Source of the DNA: Azospirillum fermentarium
GTDB taxonomy: Bacteria; Pseudomonadota; Alphaproteobacteria; Azospirillales; Azospirillaceae
Assembly: GCF_025961205.1 (NCBI RefSeq)
Contig: NZ_JAOQNH010000001.1
Span: 1 to 64,000, forward strand
Length of the DNA stretch: 64,000 bases
Direction of reading: 5' to 3'
Of the stretch, positions 27,212 through 37,057 are shown piece by piece (position 1 is the stretch's first letter; each line of letters starts with the position of its first letter). Below the pieces are notes generated by a model. It saw nothing but the letters and a program-made list of their open reading frames with translations, did not search any database and was not told the DNA's origin. Position numbers and translations under genes: made by a program.

Positions 27212-27901
27212 ATGAAGGCTGCCGTCATCGTCTTTCCCGGCTCCAACCGCGAACGCGACGCCGTCGCCGCGCTGGAAGCCGCCTCCGGGGTCCGGCCGTT
27301 CCAGGTCTGGCACCGCGACACCGAACTGCCCGATGTCGATCTGATCGTCATCCCCGGCGGCTTCTCCTATGGCGACTATCTGCGCTCCGGCGCCATGGCC
27401 GCCCATTCCCCCATCATGCGGGAGGTGAAGGCGCGGGCCGAGCGTGGCGTCCGGGTTCTGGGCGTCTGCAACGGCTTCCAGATCATCACCGAGGCGGGGC
27501 TGCTGCCCGGTGCCTTGCGCCGCAACGCCGCGCTGAAGTTCATCTGCAAGCACGCCCCCTTGCGGGTGGAAAACACCGACAGCCCCTTCACGGCGAAATA
27601 CGCCAAGGGGCAGGTGGTGCGTTTCCCCGTCGCCCACCACGACGGCAACTTCTGGGCCGACGCCGACACGGTGAAGCGGCTGGAAGACAACGGTCAGGTC
27701 GCCTTCCGCTACGTCACGCCCGAGGGTGAGGCCAGCGAGGCGGGCAACCTGAACGGCTCCGTCGCCAACATCGCCGGCATCTTCAACGAAAAGCGCACCG
27801 TGCTGGGGCTGATGCCCCACCCCGAGGACGCGGTGGAGGCCCTGCACGGCAACACCGACGGCCGCGCCCTGTTCGATGGTCTGGTGGAGGCCCTGTCGTG
27901 A
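27212..27901 (+). CDS. purQ: Phosphoribosylformylglycinamidine synthase, glutaminase subunit PurQ
   Basis: Supplies ammonia from glutamine for step four of purine synthesis. The 229-residue class I amidotransferase has the nucleophile Cys in GVCNGFQII, the oxyanion [10 protein letters not shown], and the His-Glu pair in MPHPEDAVE. The N terminus [14 protein letters not shown] is typical, so ATG 27212 is the start. Its stop overlaps the purL GTG. A purS gene, usually directly upstream in alphaproteobacteria, is not found here. Confidence 0.97.
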   Translation: MKAAVIVFPGSNRERDAVAALEAASGVRPFQVWHRDTELPDVDLIVIPGGFSYGDYLRSGAMAAHSPIMREVKARAERGVRVLGVCNGFQIITEAGLLPGALRRNAALKFICKHAPLRVENTDSPFTAKYAKGQVVRFPVAHHDGNFWADADTVKRLEDNGQVAFRYVTPEGEASEAGNLNGSVANIAGIFNEKRTVLGLMPHPEDAVEALHGNTDGRALFDGLVEALS

Positions 27902-30111
27902 GTGACGCTACGGAAGTTCAGGTGACGGCGGAGATCGCCGCCGAGCACGGTCTGACGCCCGAGGAATACAGCAACCTGCTGTCGATCCTGGGCCGCGCGC
28001 CGACCATGACCGAGCTGGGCATCGTGTCGGTGATGTGGTCGGAGCATTGCTCCTACAAATCGTCGAAGTTCTGGCTGTCCAAGCTGCCGACCACCGGCCC
28101 GCAGGTCATCTGCGGCCCCGGCGAAAACGCCGGCGTGGTGGATTTCGGCGACGGCGACGCCATCATCTTCAAGATGGAAAGCCACAACCACCCGTCGTAC
28201 ATCGAACCCTACCAGGGTGCGGCGACCGGCGTGGGCGGCATCCTGCGCGACGTGTTCACCATGGGTGCCCGCCCCATCGCCAACCTGAACGCCCTGCGTT
28301 TCGGGTCGCCCGACCATCCCAAGACCCGCCACCTGCTGGCGGGCGTGGTGGCCGGCATCGGCGGCTACGGCAACTGCGTCGGCGTGCCGACCGTGGCCGG
28401 TGAAACCAACTTCCACCCGGCCTACAACGGCAACATCCTGGTCAACGCCATGACCGTGGGTGTGGCCAAGGCCGACCGGATCTTCTATTCGGCCGCCGCC
28501 GGCATCGGCAACCCGGTGGTGTACGTCGGGTCCAAGACGGGCCGCGACGGCATCCACGGCGCCACCATGGCATCCGCCGAGTTCACCGAGGATTCGGAGG
28601 AGAAGCGCCCGACCGTGCAGGTGGGCGACCCCTTCACCGAAAAGCTGCTGATCGAAGCCTGCCTGGAGCTGATGGCCACCGACACCATCGTCGCCATCCA
28701 GGACATGGGTGCCGCCGGCCTCACCTCCTCCTCGGTGGAGATGGCGGGCAAGGGCGGTCTTGGCATCCAGCTCGACCTCGACGACGTGCCGATGCGTGAG
28801 ACGGGGATGACCCCGTACGAGATCATGCTGTCGGAAAGCCAGGAACGGATGCTCATCATCCTGAAGCCCGGCAGCGAGGATCAGGCCCGCGCCATCTTCG
28901 ACAAGTGGGAACTGGACTTCGCCGTCATCGGCCACCTGACCGACAGCGGCAAGCTGGTCGTCAACATGCACGGCCGGACCTGGGCCGAGCTTCCCATCGC
29001 GCCGATCTCCAACGCCTCCCCGCTCTACGAGCGCCCGTGGGAGCCGACGCCGGCCCGCGCCGAGCTGCCCGCCGACATGCTGGCCGGCTGGAGCCAGCCG
29101 CTGGGTGCGACGCTGGAAAAGCTGCTGGCCTGCCCCGATCTGGCTTCCAAGCGCTGGTTGTGGGAGCAGTACGACAGCCTGGTCAACGGCAACACCCGCT
29201 TCATGTCGGGTCAGGCCGATGCCGGGGTGGTGCGTCTGCCCGACCAGAAAAAGGCGGTGGCGGTCACCACCGACTGCACGCCGCGCTATTGCCTGGCCGA
29301 CCCCGTGCGCGGCGGTGCCCAGGCGGTGGCCGAGGCGTGGCGCAACCTGACCGCCGTCGGCGCCCTGCCGCTGGCCATCACCGACAACATGAACTTCGGC
29401 AACCCGGAAAAGCCGCGGATCATGGGGCAGTTCGTCGGTGCGATCCAGGGCATGGCCGATGCCTGCCGGGCGCTGGATTTCCCCGTCGTGTCGGGCAACG
29501 TCTCGCTCTACAACGAGACCAACGGCGAAGCCATCCTGCCGACCCCGGCCATCGGTGCCATCGGCAGCCTGCCCGACGCCATGATCGCCACCGGGCTGGC
29601 CTTCCCCGCCGCCGGCCAGACCATCGTGGTGGTGGGCGAGACCAAGGGCCACCTGGGCCAGTCGCTGTTCCTGCGCGAGATCCTGGGCCACGAGGACGGC
29701 CCGCCGCCGCCGGTCGATCTGGCGGTGGAGCGCCGCAACGGCGATTTCGTCCGCGGCCTGATCCGCGAGGGCATCGTCACCGCCTGCCACGACGTGTCGG
29801 ACGGCGGTCTGATCACCGCCATCGCCGAAATGGCCATGGCGTCGGGCATCGGCGCCACCCTGCCCAGCCTGGACGACCAGCCGCCGGCGCTGCTGTTCGG
29901 CGAGGACCAGGGCCGCTATGTGGTCACGGTTGCCCCGGACAAGGCCGCCGACATCATCCTGCGCGCGGGCGAGGCCGGCGTGCCGGTGGCGGTGCTGGGC
30001 ACCACGGGCGGTGCCGCCCTGGTGGGCGGCAAGGGCGAGATCGTCACCATCGCCGCGCTGAAGGCAGCCAACGAAGGCTGGCTGCCCGGCTACATGGCGG
30101 CGGCGGAGTAA
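27898..30111 (+). CDS. purL: Phosphoribosylformylglycinamidine synthase subunit PurL
   Basis: The catalytic subunit that converts FGAR, ATP and ammonia to FGAM. The 737-residue small-type PurL needs PurQ and PurS as partners. Conserved parts are [34 protein letters not shown] with the catalytic His, and the second half [12 protein letters not shown] and [17 protein letters not shown]. It starts with GTG overlapping the purQ stop (GTGA), so translation is coupled. A perfect 26-base palindrome follows the gene. Confidence 0.98.
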   Translation: MSDATEVQVTAEIAAEHGLTPEEYSNLLSILGRAPTMTELGIVSVMWSEHCSYKSSKFWLSKLPTTGPQVICGPGENAGVVDFGDGDAIIFKMESHNHPSYIEPYQGAATGVGGILRDVFTMGARPIANLNALRFGSPDHPKTRHLLAGVVAGIGGYGNCVGVPTVAGETNFHPAYNGNILVNAMTVGVAKADRIFYSAAAGIGNPVVYVGSKTGRDGIHGATMASAEFTEDSEEKRPTVQVGDPFTEKLLIEACLELMATDTIVAIQDMGAAGLTSSSVEMAGKGGLGIQLDLDDVPMRETGMTPYEIMLSESQERMLIILKPGSEDQARAIFDKWELDFAVIGHLTDSGKLVVNMHGRTWAELPIAPISNASPLYERPWEPTPARAELPADMLAGWSQPLGATLEKLLACPDLASKRWLWEQYDSLVNGNTRFMSGQADAGVVRLPDQKKAVAVTTDCTPRYCLADPVRGGAQAVAEAWRNLTAVGALPLAITDNMNFGNPEKPRIMGQFVGAIQGMADACRALDFPVVSGNVSLYNETNGEAILPTPAIGAIGSLPDAMIATGLAFPAAGQTIVVVGETKGHLGQSLFLREILGHEDGPPPPVDLAVERRNGDFVRGLIREGIVTACHDVSDGGLITAIAEMAMASGIGATLPSLDDQPPALLFGEDQGRYVVTVAPDKAADIILRAGEAGVPVAVLGTTGGAALVGGKGEIVTIAALKAANEGWLPGYMAAAE

Positions 30112-30120
30112 CACCCTTCC

Positions 30121-30146
30121 CCCCTCTCCCCCGCGGGGGAGAGGGG
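30121..30146 (+). terminator. Perfect palindrome after purL
   Basis: The bases from 30121 to 30146 are a perfect palindrome (CCCCTCTCCCC, CGCG centre, then its complement), starting nine bases after the purL stop. It can form an 11-bp stem. No T-run follows, so it may act as a weak terminator or a 3'-end stabiliser. Confidence 0.6.
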
Positions 30147-30328
30147 ATGCCGCCTGACTTCGTTGCCCTCTTCCCGGTTTTTCACAGCCCCCCCTTTTCC
30201 TTACAGGAATTGGGGGTATCTTGAATGATCGGGATAGCTGATGACAAACCGCACCGTCCGGCTTAGGTATTAGGGGACACCGCCCCGACGACCGCCGGGC
30301 GGGCGCCACAAGAGGCAGACGACACACC

Positions 30329-30568
30329 ATGGCCATGGACGCCGCGCACATCGAAAGCCTGATCAGGGAAGGGATTCCCGACGCCCAGGTCCGTATCGAG
30401 GATCTGCGGGGGGACGGCGACCATTACGCCGCCTATGTCGAATCCCCGGCCTTCAAGGGCAAGACCCGCATCCAGCAGCACCAGATGGTTTACGCCGCCC
30501 TGCAGGGCCGCATGGGCGGTGAGCTGCACGCGCTGGCGCTGCAGACGGCGGTGCCGAAGGACGCCTGA
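30329..30568 (+). CDS. BolA family protein
   Basis: A 79-residue BolA/IbaG-type protein. Conserved parts are IESLIREGIPDAQVRIEDL, the YAAYVESPAFKGKTRIQQHQ core with the His used for Fe-S cluster sharing, and VYAALQGRMGGELHALAL. It is followed 52 bases later by a monothiol glutaredoxin. The BolA-glutaredoxin pair binds a 2Fe-2S cluster jointly in many organisms, so the two probably act as a complex. Confidence 0.95.
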   Translation: MAMDAAHIESLIREGIPDAQVRIEDLRGDGDHYAAYVESPAFKGKTRIQQHQMVYAALQGRMGGELHALALQTAVPKDA

Positions 30569-30620
30569 TCCCACCCGCCCATCCGGCGCAACGGGCCATA
30601 CCAAACAGAGGGTTTACGCG

Positions 30621-30956
30621 ATGGATTCCGCCGTTACCGAGCGCATCAAGCAGGACATCTCCCAGAACGACATCGTTCTGTTCATGAAGGGCACGCCGGT
30701 GTTCCCGCAGTGCGGCTTTTCCGCCGCGGTGGTCCAGGTGCTGGACCAGCTGGGCGTGAAGTTCAAGGGCGTGGACGTGCTGTCCGATCCGGGCCTGCGC
30801 GACGGGCTGAAGGTCTTCTCCCAATGGCCGACCTTCCCGCAGCTTTACGTGAAGGGTGAACTGGTCGGCGGCTGCGACATCGTGCGGGAGATGTATTCGA
30901 CCGGCGAGCTGCAGCAGCTTCTCCAGGACAAGGGCATTTCGGCGGTCTCCGTCTGA
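30621..30956 (+). CDS. grxD: Monothiol glutaredoxin Grx4/GrxD
   Basis: A 111-residue CGFS glutaredoxin that carries 2Fe-2S clusters and works with BolA in cluster transfer. The signature FMKGTPVFPQCGFS and the later WPTFPQLYVKGELVGGCDIV are present. It follows the bolA-like gene on the same strand and ends before a clear terminator at 31000. The start ATG 30621 matches the usual N terminus. Confidence 0.97.
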   Translation: MDSAVTERIKQDISQNDIVLFMKGTPVFPQCGFSAAVVQVLDQLGVKFKGVDVLSDPGLRDGLKVFSQWPTFPQLYVKGELVGGCDIVREMYSTGELQQLLQDKGISAVSV

Positions 30957-30999
30957 GATTTGCCCCCCGGACGCCGGCGCCAAAGCCTGCGAATCGACA

Positions 31000-31040
31000 C
31001 GGCCCTGCATCCTTTCCGGGTGCGGGGCCGTTTCATTTGT
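31000..31040 (+). terminator. Rho-independent terminator after grxD
   Basis: A 13-bp stem (31000-31012 with 31018-31030, two G-U pairs) has a TTTCC loop and is followed by TTTCATTTGT, 43 bases after the grxD stop. This is the most conventional intrinsic terminator in the window. Confidence 0.8.
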
Positions 31041-31118
31041 AATCATGCGATGAACGCGCCCCGGCCATGCCGGGACTGCCCATCGCGTGGGCAGACGGGG
31101 GCGTGTTAGACAGGGGGG

Positions 31119-32039
31119 ATGACGCAAAGCCCCCTCCCCTCTCCCGCGCGTGATCAGGCCCTGACGGGGCTGTTCGCCGCACTCGGCGCTTTCCTGATCT
31201 GGGGGCTGGTGGCTCCCGCCTACTTCAAGTTGCTGGACGGCACCGGCCCGGTGGAGATCGTGGCGCACCGGGTGGTGTGGACGGTGCTGCTGGTCGGCGG
31301 GTTCGTGCTGGCGTCGCGGCCCATCGGCGCCATCGTCGCGGCGGTGGGAACGTGGCGGCGGCTGGGGATCTTCGTGGTCACCACGCTGCTGATCTCCTGC
31401 AACTGGACCATCTTCATCTACGCCGTCAGTTCGGGCCAGTTGGTGCAGTCCAGCCTGGGCTATTACATCAACCCGCTGGTCAACGTGGTGCTGGGGGTGC
31501 TGTTCCTGGGCGAACGGCTGACGCGGCAGCAGATGGCGGCGGTGGGCATTGCCTCAGGCGGCGTGCTGTATCTGGTGCTGTCCTATGGGGTGTTCCCCTG
31601 GCTGGCGCTGACGTTGGCCGTGACCTTCGGCTTCTACGCGCTGGTGCGCAAGAAGGCGTTCATCGACCCGATCATCGGGCTGGTGGTGGAAACGGCGCTG
31701 CTGGTGCCCTTGGCGCTGGGCTATCTGCTGTGGCTGGGGGCGGACAACAGCTTCATCCACGGCGGCATCGGCCACGGGCTGCTGCTGATGGTGTCGGGAC
31801 CGATGACGGCGGTGCCGCTGATCCTGTTCATGATGGCGGCATCGCGGCTGAAGCTGTCCACGGTGGGGCTGCTGCAATACATCGGCCCGACGGGACAGTT
31901 GCTGCTGGGCGTGCTGGTCTATGGCGAAGCCTTCACCAGCGCGCACGCGGTGGCCTTCGTCTGCATCTGGGTGGCGCTGTGCGTCTATTCCGCCAGCGCC
32001 TTCACAGCACTCCGGGCACGGCGGGCGGCGGCGGAGTAG
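31119..32039 (+). CDS. rarD: RarD/EamA family membrane transporter
   Basis: A 306-residue inner-membrane protein with ten predicted membrane segments. It matches RarD in ALGAFLIWGLVAPAYFKLLD, AHRVVWTVLL, NWTIFIYAVSSGQLVQSSLG and YINPLVNVVLGVLFLGERLT. The family belongs to the drug/metabolite transporter superfamily. RarD was named for chloramphenicol sensitivity; its natural substrate is unknown. A G-run touches the ATG directly, leaving poor spacing for a ribosome site. It is followed after 19 bases by a small gene of unknown function. Confidence 0.93.
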   Translation: MTQSPLPSPARDQALTGLFAALGAFLIWGLVAPAYFKLLDGTGPVEIVAHRVVWTVLLVGGFVLASRPIGAIVAAVGTWRRLGIFVVTTLLISCNWTIFIYAVSSGQLVQSSLGYYINPLVNVVLGVLFLGERLTRQQMAAVGIASGGVLYLVLSYGVFPWLALTLAVTFGFYALVRKKAFIDPIIGLVVETALLVPLALGYLLWLGADNSFIHGGIGHGLLLMVSGPMTAVPLILFMMAASRLKLSTVGLLQYIGPTGQLLLGVLVYGEAFTSAHAVAFVCIWVALCVYSASAFTALRARRAAAE

Positions 32040-32058
32040 AGGGCGGCGGGGAGGACGG

Positions 32059-32379
32059 ATGGTCCACGACACGCTTCGGGCGGAATACGAAGCCGCCGTC
32101 CGCGCCATCCGGTCCCTTGTGGAGGCGATGCGGCGGGACGGCACAGCGGTCGAAGACATCGCCCGTGCCGCGCATGAGCAGCGGCGGCGGTTGGCCACCG
32201 ACTTCAAGGAACGGACGCCCGAACCCATGCGGTCGCTGATCTACCGGCACACCGCCGCCACCTATGGCGATCCTCTCGGGCCGACGCTCGAAACCCTCCG
32301 GGCCAAGGGAAAGACCTGGGAGGAGATCATCGAGAGCGCGGCACGGCCCGGACGCCCCCCACGGGGCGGGGACGCCTGA
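32059..32379 (+). CDS. Hypothetical protein, 106 residues
   Basis: I do not recognise this protein. It has no signal peptide, membrane segment or metal motif. The first 60 residues are charged and helical (LRAEYEAAVRAIRSLVEAMR, then EDIARAAHEQRRRLATDFKE). The C-terminal end is Gly/Pro/Arg-rich. The ATG at 32059 has a good GGGGAGGA site, and codon use with G/C in third positions agrees with a real gene. It lies 19 bases after rarD on the same strand and converges with nadE. Confidence 0.7.
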   Translation: MVHDTLRAEYEAAVRAIRSLVEAMRRDGTAVEDIARAAHEQRRRLATDFKERTPEPMRSLIYRHTAATYGDPLGPTLETLRAKGKTWEEIIESAARPGRPPRGGDA

Positions 32380-32422
32380 CAGGCCGGTCGTCCCGCCGCT
32401 CCTCACATATGACGGCCCCGCC

Positions 32423-34102
32423 TCACACGATGTTGGTGAACCCATTGGTGATGGGATACCGCCGGTCGCGCCCGAACAGCCGGGGGGTGATCTTCACCCC
32501 CGGGCATGCCTGACGGCGCTTGTACTCGGCGATGTGCAGCAGGCGCCAGACCTTGTTCACCGTTTCCGCCGGGTGGCCGCGGGCGATGATGTCGGGGATG
32601 CCCATGTCGCGTTCCACCAGACATTCCAGAATGTCGTCCAGCACGTCATAGGGCGGCAGGCTGTCCTGGTCGGTCTGGTTGGGCTTCAGCTCGGCGGTGG
32701 GCGGCTTCACCAGCACGCGCTCGGGCACCACGCACCCGCCGGGGCCGCGCGCCCCCGCCGGCTGGTGCTGGTTGCGCCAGCGCGACAGCGCGAAGACCAT
32801 GGTCTTGTACACGTCCTTCAGCACCGAATAGCCGCCGCACATGTCGCCGTAGAGAGTGGCGTAACCCACCGACACCTCCGACTTGTTGCCGGTGGACAGC
32901 ACCATGGCGCCGAACTTGTTGGACAGCGCCATCAGGGTCAGGCCGCGGGCGCGGGACTGGATGTTCTCTTCGGTGATGTCGGGGTCGCGGCCCGCGAAGG
33001 CCGGGGCCAGCATGGACCCGAACGCGTCCATGGCCGGCACGATGGAGATGGTGTCGATGCGGCAGCCCAGCAGTTCCGCCGATTCCGCCGCGTCGTCCAA
33101 GCTCTCCTGCGAGGTGTAGGGGGACGGCATCATCACCCCGTGCACCCGGTCAGGCCCCAGCGCGTCCACCGCCACCGCCGCCGACAGCGCCGAATCGATG
33201 CCGCCCGACAGCCCCAGGATCACGCCGGGGAAGCGGTTCTTGTTCACGTAATCGCGCAGGCCCAGCACCAGCGCGCTGTAGACGGCCTCCAGCCCCTCCG
33301 CCGGGGGGATCATCTCGCCCTCCGCACAGGTCCAGCGGTCGTCGGCCCCGCGCGCCCACCGGGTCAGGGTTAGGTGCTCGGCGAAGCCGGGGGACAGGGA
33401 CTTCAACGACCGGTCCCCGTCGATGACGAAGGAGGAACCGTCGAACACCAGCTCGTCCTGTCCACCCACTTGGTTGACGTAGATCAACGGCAGGCCGGTT
33501 TCGGTCACCCGCGCCACGGCCAGCGCCACCCGCTGGTCATGCTTGCCCACCTCGAACGGGCTGCCGTTGGGGACCACCAGGATCTCGGCCCCGGTTTCGG
33601 CCAGCGCCTCGGCCACGTCGGGGGTCCACATGTCCTCGCAGATCAGCACGCCCAGACGCACGCCGCGGAAATTCACCGGCCCCGGCAGCGGCCCGGCGGC
33701 GAACACCCGCTTTTCGTCGAACACGCCGTAATTGGGCAGGTCGTGTTTCAGCCGCACCGCGGCCACCGTGCCGCCGTCCAGCAGCAGGGCGGCGTTGTGC
33801 ACCCGCCCGTCCTGGCGCCAGGGGGCGCCCACCAGCATGGCCGGACCGCCATCGGCGGTGGCGAGCGCCAGATCCGCCACCGCCTTTTCCACGCGGTCGA
33901 GGAAGAAGGGCTTCAGCACCAGATCTTCCGGCGGGTAACCGGACAGCACCAGTTCGGTGTAGACCACCAGATCGGCGCCGCGGGCGGCGGCTTCGGCGCG
34001 GGCCGCCAGCACCCGTTCGGCGTTCGCGGTCACGTTGCCGACGGTGGGGTTGGTCTGGGCCAGCGCGATGGACAGGCGGGCGGGAATGGAACGGTCGGTC
34101 AT
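32423..34102 (-). CDS. nadE: Glutamine-dependent NAD+ synthase
   Basis: Last step of NAD synthesis: amidation of deamido-NAD with ammonia released from glutamine. The 559-residue protein has an N-terminal carbon-nitrogen hydrolase domain with the Glu-Lys-Cys triad (Glu in YTELVLSGYPPED, Lys in VRLKHDLPNYG, Cys in VLICEDMW). Its C-terminal ATP-pyrophosphatase synthetase domain has the P-loop GLSGGIDSALS and NKSEVSVGYATLYGDMCGGY. This is the standard alphaproteobacterial form. It converges with the small gene at 32059. Confidence 0.97.
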   Translation of the reverse strand: MTDRSIPARLSIALAQTNPTVGNVTANAERVLAARAEAAARGADLVVYTELVLSGYPPEDLVLKPFFLDRVEKAVADLALATADGGPAMLVGAPWRQDGRVHNAALLLDGGTVAAVRLKHDLPNYGVFDEKRVFAAGPLPGPVNFRGVRLGVLICEDMWTPDVAEALAETGAEILVVPNGSPFEVGKHDQRVALAVARVTETGLPLIYVNQVGGQDELVFDGSSFVIDGDRSLKSLSPGFAEHLTLTRWARGADDRWTCAEGEMIPPAEGLEAVYSALVLGLRDYVNKNRFPGVILGLSGGIDSALSAAVAVDALGPDRVHGVMMPSPYTSQESLDDAAESAELLGCRIDTISIVPAMDAFGSMLAPAFAGRDPDITEENIQSRARGLTLMALSNKFGAMVLSTGNKSEVSVGYATLYGDMCGGYSVLKDVYKTMVFALSRWRNQHQPAGARGPGGCVVPERVLVKPPTAELKPNQTDQDSLPPYDVLDDILECLVERDMGIPDIIARGHPAETVNKVWRLLHIAEYKRRQACPGVKITPRLFGRDRRYPITNGFTNIV

Positions 34103-34192
34103 GGCCTTACGTCAGCAGCAGCGCAGGCGCGCGCCGCGCCCCATGGGTGCCGCGCCCCGCCCGCAAAAAGGTTCGGGCGACAGCCTAGCACA

Positions 34193-34232
34193 CATCGGGC
34201 GGAAATCCTGACACCCGGATTTCCGCCCGATG
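34193..34232 (-). terminator. 16-bp perfect hairpin after the glycosyltransferase operon
   Basis: Arms 34193-34208 and 34217-34232 are perfectly complementary over 16 bp around an 8-base loop, 24 bases after the stop of the membrane glycosyltransferase. No T-run follows. Its length makes it a strong structural end signal. It lies between that operon and nadE, which is read in the same direction. Confidence 0.7.
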
Positions 34233-34256
34233 GTGGAACGCTAGCCGAACGCCGGA

Positions 34257-35960
34257 TCAGCGGCTGGGCTGGTCCGGCTGATCGGGCTGGTCGTCCTGAT
34301 CCTTGGGCCGGCGGTCGCGGACGATGGACAGGGGTACGTCGTCGGCGGTCACCTCCAGGATCGGGTGGCCGTCCAGCAGGGTGGGACAGATGCGGTCCTG
34401 CGTGAAGGCGATGAAGAAATCCGCCTCCCGCCACAGCGGCTCGATGCCGTTGACCAGCTTGAGCCAGGGGGGAAGCTCGTAACGCGCGGCCAGCGCGTTG
34501 CCGCACACCACCAGGGTGTAGGTGCGTTCGGGCGGGTGGCCACCATTCTCCATCTCGATGAAGGCCTGGAGCTGCTTGACCGATTCCAGCACCGAATTGC
34601 CCCAGTAATCCAACTCGAACCGCCCCTCGGCCCCGCGGGTGCCGCCGACCAGGCTGTTGAAATAGACGTATTCGTTGGGGTGCATCGCCCCCAGATGCCA
34701 GCCCCCCACCACGCAGATGCCGACGGCGGCGGCGGCGAACGCCTGGGCGATCCGGGCGCCGGCCCGTTCGGCCATCCGCCACGCCCCGTCCAGCCCGATG
34801 GCGGCGAACACCACCAGCGGCGGCACGGTGAACAGGAAATGGCGCACCCCGTTGTACACCGTGGGCCGCATCAGCATGAACAGCACCACCGGCAGGATGG
34901 CCGCCAGAATGGTGGGCAGCTTGCGCACCGTCGCCTGCCAGCCGCAGGTGTAATAGCACGGGCGCCGGACCAGCCACGATACGCCGATGCCAATCGCGAT
35001 CAGCAGGCCGGCCAGCACCACTTCCGGCAGCTTGATCAGCAGATAGACGGGCAGATAAAGCGCCGGCGGGCTTTTCGCCTGCACCAACTGGCCGTTGAAC
35101 AGCGTCTCGATGTTCAGGGGGAAGTGGGAGAAGGTCTGAACCGCCTTCAGGATGTTCCCCGGCTCCTGCACCACCCACGGCCAGAACAGGGCCATCACCC
35201 CCAGCGCCACCGGGATCGACGGCAGCAGCGCCACGATGCCCCGCCCGGCGTCGCTGAGCGCGCGGGTGCGCCCCTCGTTGCGCCAGACCACGGCCCACGC
35301 GGCCAGCAGCGCCAGCCCCAGATACCCCGCCACCAGCACCCCGCCCACGCGGATGGCCAGCGTCATGCCGAAGACAAGGCCGAATTTCAGCACCGCCGAC
35401 AGCCGCGGGCGGGGCAATTGATCGAGAATCCGCGTGGCGAAATAGAGCGACCACACGGTGCCGGCGGCGAACGGCACGTCCTTGGTGTTGTTGAACATGG
35501 CGCCGTAATAGACGCCCGACAGCGTCAGCAGGACCGCGGCGATGAACCCCGCCCGCGGTCCTGCCAACAGCCGCGCCAGCCGCCATGTGCCGCCGACGCC
35601 CAGCACCCCCACCAGCGCGCACAGCAGGTGGCGGGTGTCGTACTCGCTGAACGGCGAGATGGGCAGCAGCGACGCCACGGTCAGGTCGAACAGCCCGCCG
35701 TAATAGAACAGATCCTTGAAGACGAAGGCCGATTTATCGGTGAAGCCGCTGAGGTAATAGGCCAGCAGCTTCTTGCCGTAGATGTGCTGGACCTCTTCGT
35801 CGATGCTGATGCTGTAATCGCGGAAGGTCAGCAGCGCCAGCACGAACAGCCCGAACAGCAACAGCCGCGCCAGCCCATCCCAGGGGATGACGGCGGCCGG
35901 GGCGGTGCGCGCGGTCACCGGCGCCGTTTCGGTGATGGAACGGGACGGCAGATGGTTCAC
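34257..35960 (-). CDS. Membrane glycosyltransferase, GT39/ArnT-like (GT-C fold)
   Basis: A 567-residue polytopic membrane protein with about eleven hydrophobic segments. The first extramembrane loop has the acidic motif DYSISIDEEVQHIYGKK that GT-C enzymes use for lipid-linked sugars. A later segment (RPTVYNGVRHFLFTVPP) and a large C-terminal soluble part with Cys follow. The tail is an acidic DQPDQPDQP run. It starts with GTG overlapping the stop of the GT2 gene, so the pair likely form a two-step system: GT2 makes a lipid-phosphate sugar and this enzyme transfers it. The acceptor is unknown. Confidence 0.85.
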   Translation of the reverse strand: MNHLPSRSITETAPVTARTAPAAVIPWDGLARLLLFGLFVLALLTFRDYSISIDEEVQHIYGKKLLAYYLSGFTDKSAFVFKDLFYYGGLFDLTVASLLPISPFSEYDTRHLLCALVGVLGVGGTWRLARLLAGPRAGFIAAVLLTLSGVYYGAMFNNTKDVPFAAGTVWSLYFATRILDQLPRPRLSAVLKFGLVFGMTLAIRVGGVLVAGYLGLALLAAWAVVWRNEGRTRALSDAGRGIVALLPSIPVALGVMALFWPWVVQEPGNILKAVQTFSHFPLNIETLFNGQLVQAKSPPALYLPVYLLIKLPEVVLAGLLIAIGIGVSWLVRRPCYYTCGWQATVRKLPTILAAILPVVLFMLMRPTVYNGVRHFLFTVPPLVVFAAIGLDGAWRMAERAGARIAQAFAAAAVGICVVGGWHLGAMHPNEYVYFNSLVGGTRGAEGRFELDYWGNSVLESVKQLQAFIEMENGGHPPERTYTLVVCGNALAARYELPPWLKLVNGIEPLWREADFFIAFTQDRICPTLLDGHPILEVTADDVPLSIVRDRRPKDQDDQPDQPDQPSR

Positions 35961-37057
35961 GGCGTGGAATCCTCACGCGGGGATGCCGGGGCCGGGGCAT
36001 CCCACGACACGGCGGCGGGGTCGGGGGTGCGGCCGAAGCCATAGGTTTCCCGCACCACGAACAGCGGGCGGCCCTTCACCTCGTTGAACACCCGGCCCAG
36101 ATAGTCGCCGATGACGCCGAGCGTGATGAGCTGCAGCCCGCCCATGAACAGCACCGACACGATCAGCGATTCGTACCCCGGCACGTCCACCCCGTGGAAC
36201 AGGGTGCGCAGCAGCCGCACGACGATGTAGAGAAAGGCGAAGCCCGACACCGCCAGCCCAAGCAGGCTCCACACCCGCAAGGGGAAGGTGGAGAAGGCGG
36301 TCAGCCCGTCCAGCGACAGGCGCAGCAGCTTCAGGAAGCCCCATTTGGTATCGCCGCCCGCCCGTTCGCCCTGTTCATAGGGGATGGTGATCTGGCGGAA
36401 CCCGACCCAGGCGAAGATGCCCTTCATGAAGCGGGTGCGTTCGGGCATGCGGTTGATGACGTCCACCACCCGGCGGTCCATCAGGCGGAAATCCCCCACC
36501 TCCCGCGGCAGCTTCACTTCCGACAGATTGTCGAAGATCCAGTAGAAGCTGCGGGCGAAGATACGGTGGGCCAGACTCTGGCCCACGCGGGCGTGACGGG
36601 CGGCGGCCACCACGTCGTACCCCTCGCGCCATTTGGCGATGAAGGCGGGCAGCAGTTCGGGCGGGTGCTGCAAATCGGCGTCCATGGGCACCACCGCATC
36701 GCCCGAGGTGTGGGCCAGCCCCGCCGACAGCGCCAGCTCCTTGCCGAAATTGCGCGACAGCTCCACCACCTTCACCCGCGGCTCGCGGGCGTTGACGGCG
36801 ACCAGACGGGGCACGGTATCGTCGCGGCTGCCGTCGTTGACGCACACCACCTCCCAGTCCATGTCCAGCGTCTCCAGCACGGGGATCAGCCGGGCGAAGA
36901 GGGAGTCCACGTTGGGGCCTTCGTTGTAGAAGGGGATCACCACCGACAGCAGCGCGCGGCTGCCGCGGTGGGAGCGGGGCGCATCCGGCGCAGCCGAAAC
37001 GGGACGTTCACGGGATTGGGTCATGGAGGGGGGCCAAGGTGGGGTGAGTGCGTTCAT
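35957..37057 (-). CDS. GT2 family polyprenyl-phosphate glycosyltransferase (DPM/ArnC/GtrB-like)
   Basis: A 366-residue glycosyltransferase with the GT2 fold: SVVIPFYNEGPNVDSLFARL, VNDGSRDDT, the metal-binding MDADLQHPPEL, and RFMKGIFAWVGF. Two C-terminal membrane helices follow (about 270-340), as in GtrB. Such enzymes move a sugar from a nucleotide to undecaprenyl phosphate. The start ATG 37057 follows GGAGT; a second ATG at 37024 lacks a ribosome site. The last codons overlap the GT39-like gene. Confidence 0.92.
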   Translation of the reverse strand: MNALTPPWPPSMTQSRERPVSAAPDAPRSHRGSRALLSVVIPFYNEGPNVDSLFARLIPVLETLDMDWEVVCVNDGSRDDTVPRLVAVNAREPRVKVVELSRNFGKELALSAGLAHTSGDAVVPMDADLQHPPELLPAFIAKWREGYDVVAAARHARVGQSLAHRIFARSFYWIFDNLSEVKLPREVGDFRLMDRRVVDVINRMPERTRFMKGIFAWVGFRQITIPYEQGERAGGDTKWGFLKLLRLSLDGLTAFSTFPLRVWSLLGLAVSGFAFLYIVVRLLRTLFHGVDVPGYESLIVSVLFMGGLQLITLGVIGDYLGRVFNEVKGRPLFVVRETYGFGRTPDPAAVSWDAPAPASPREDSTP

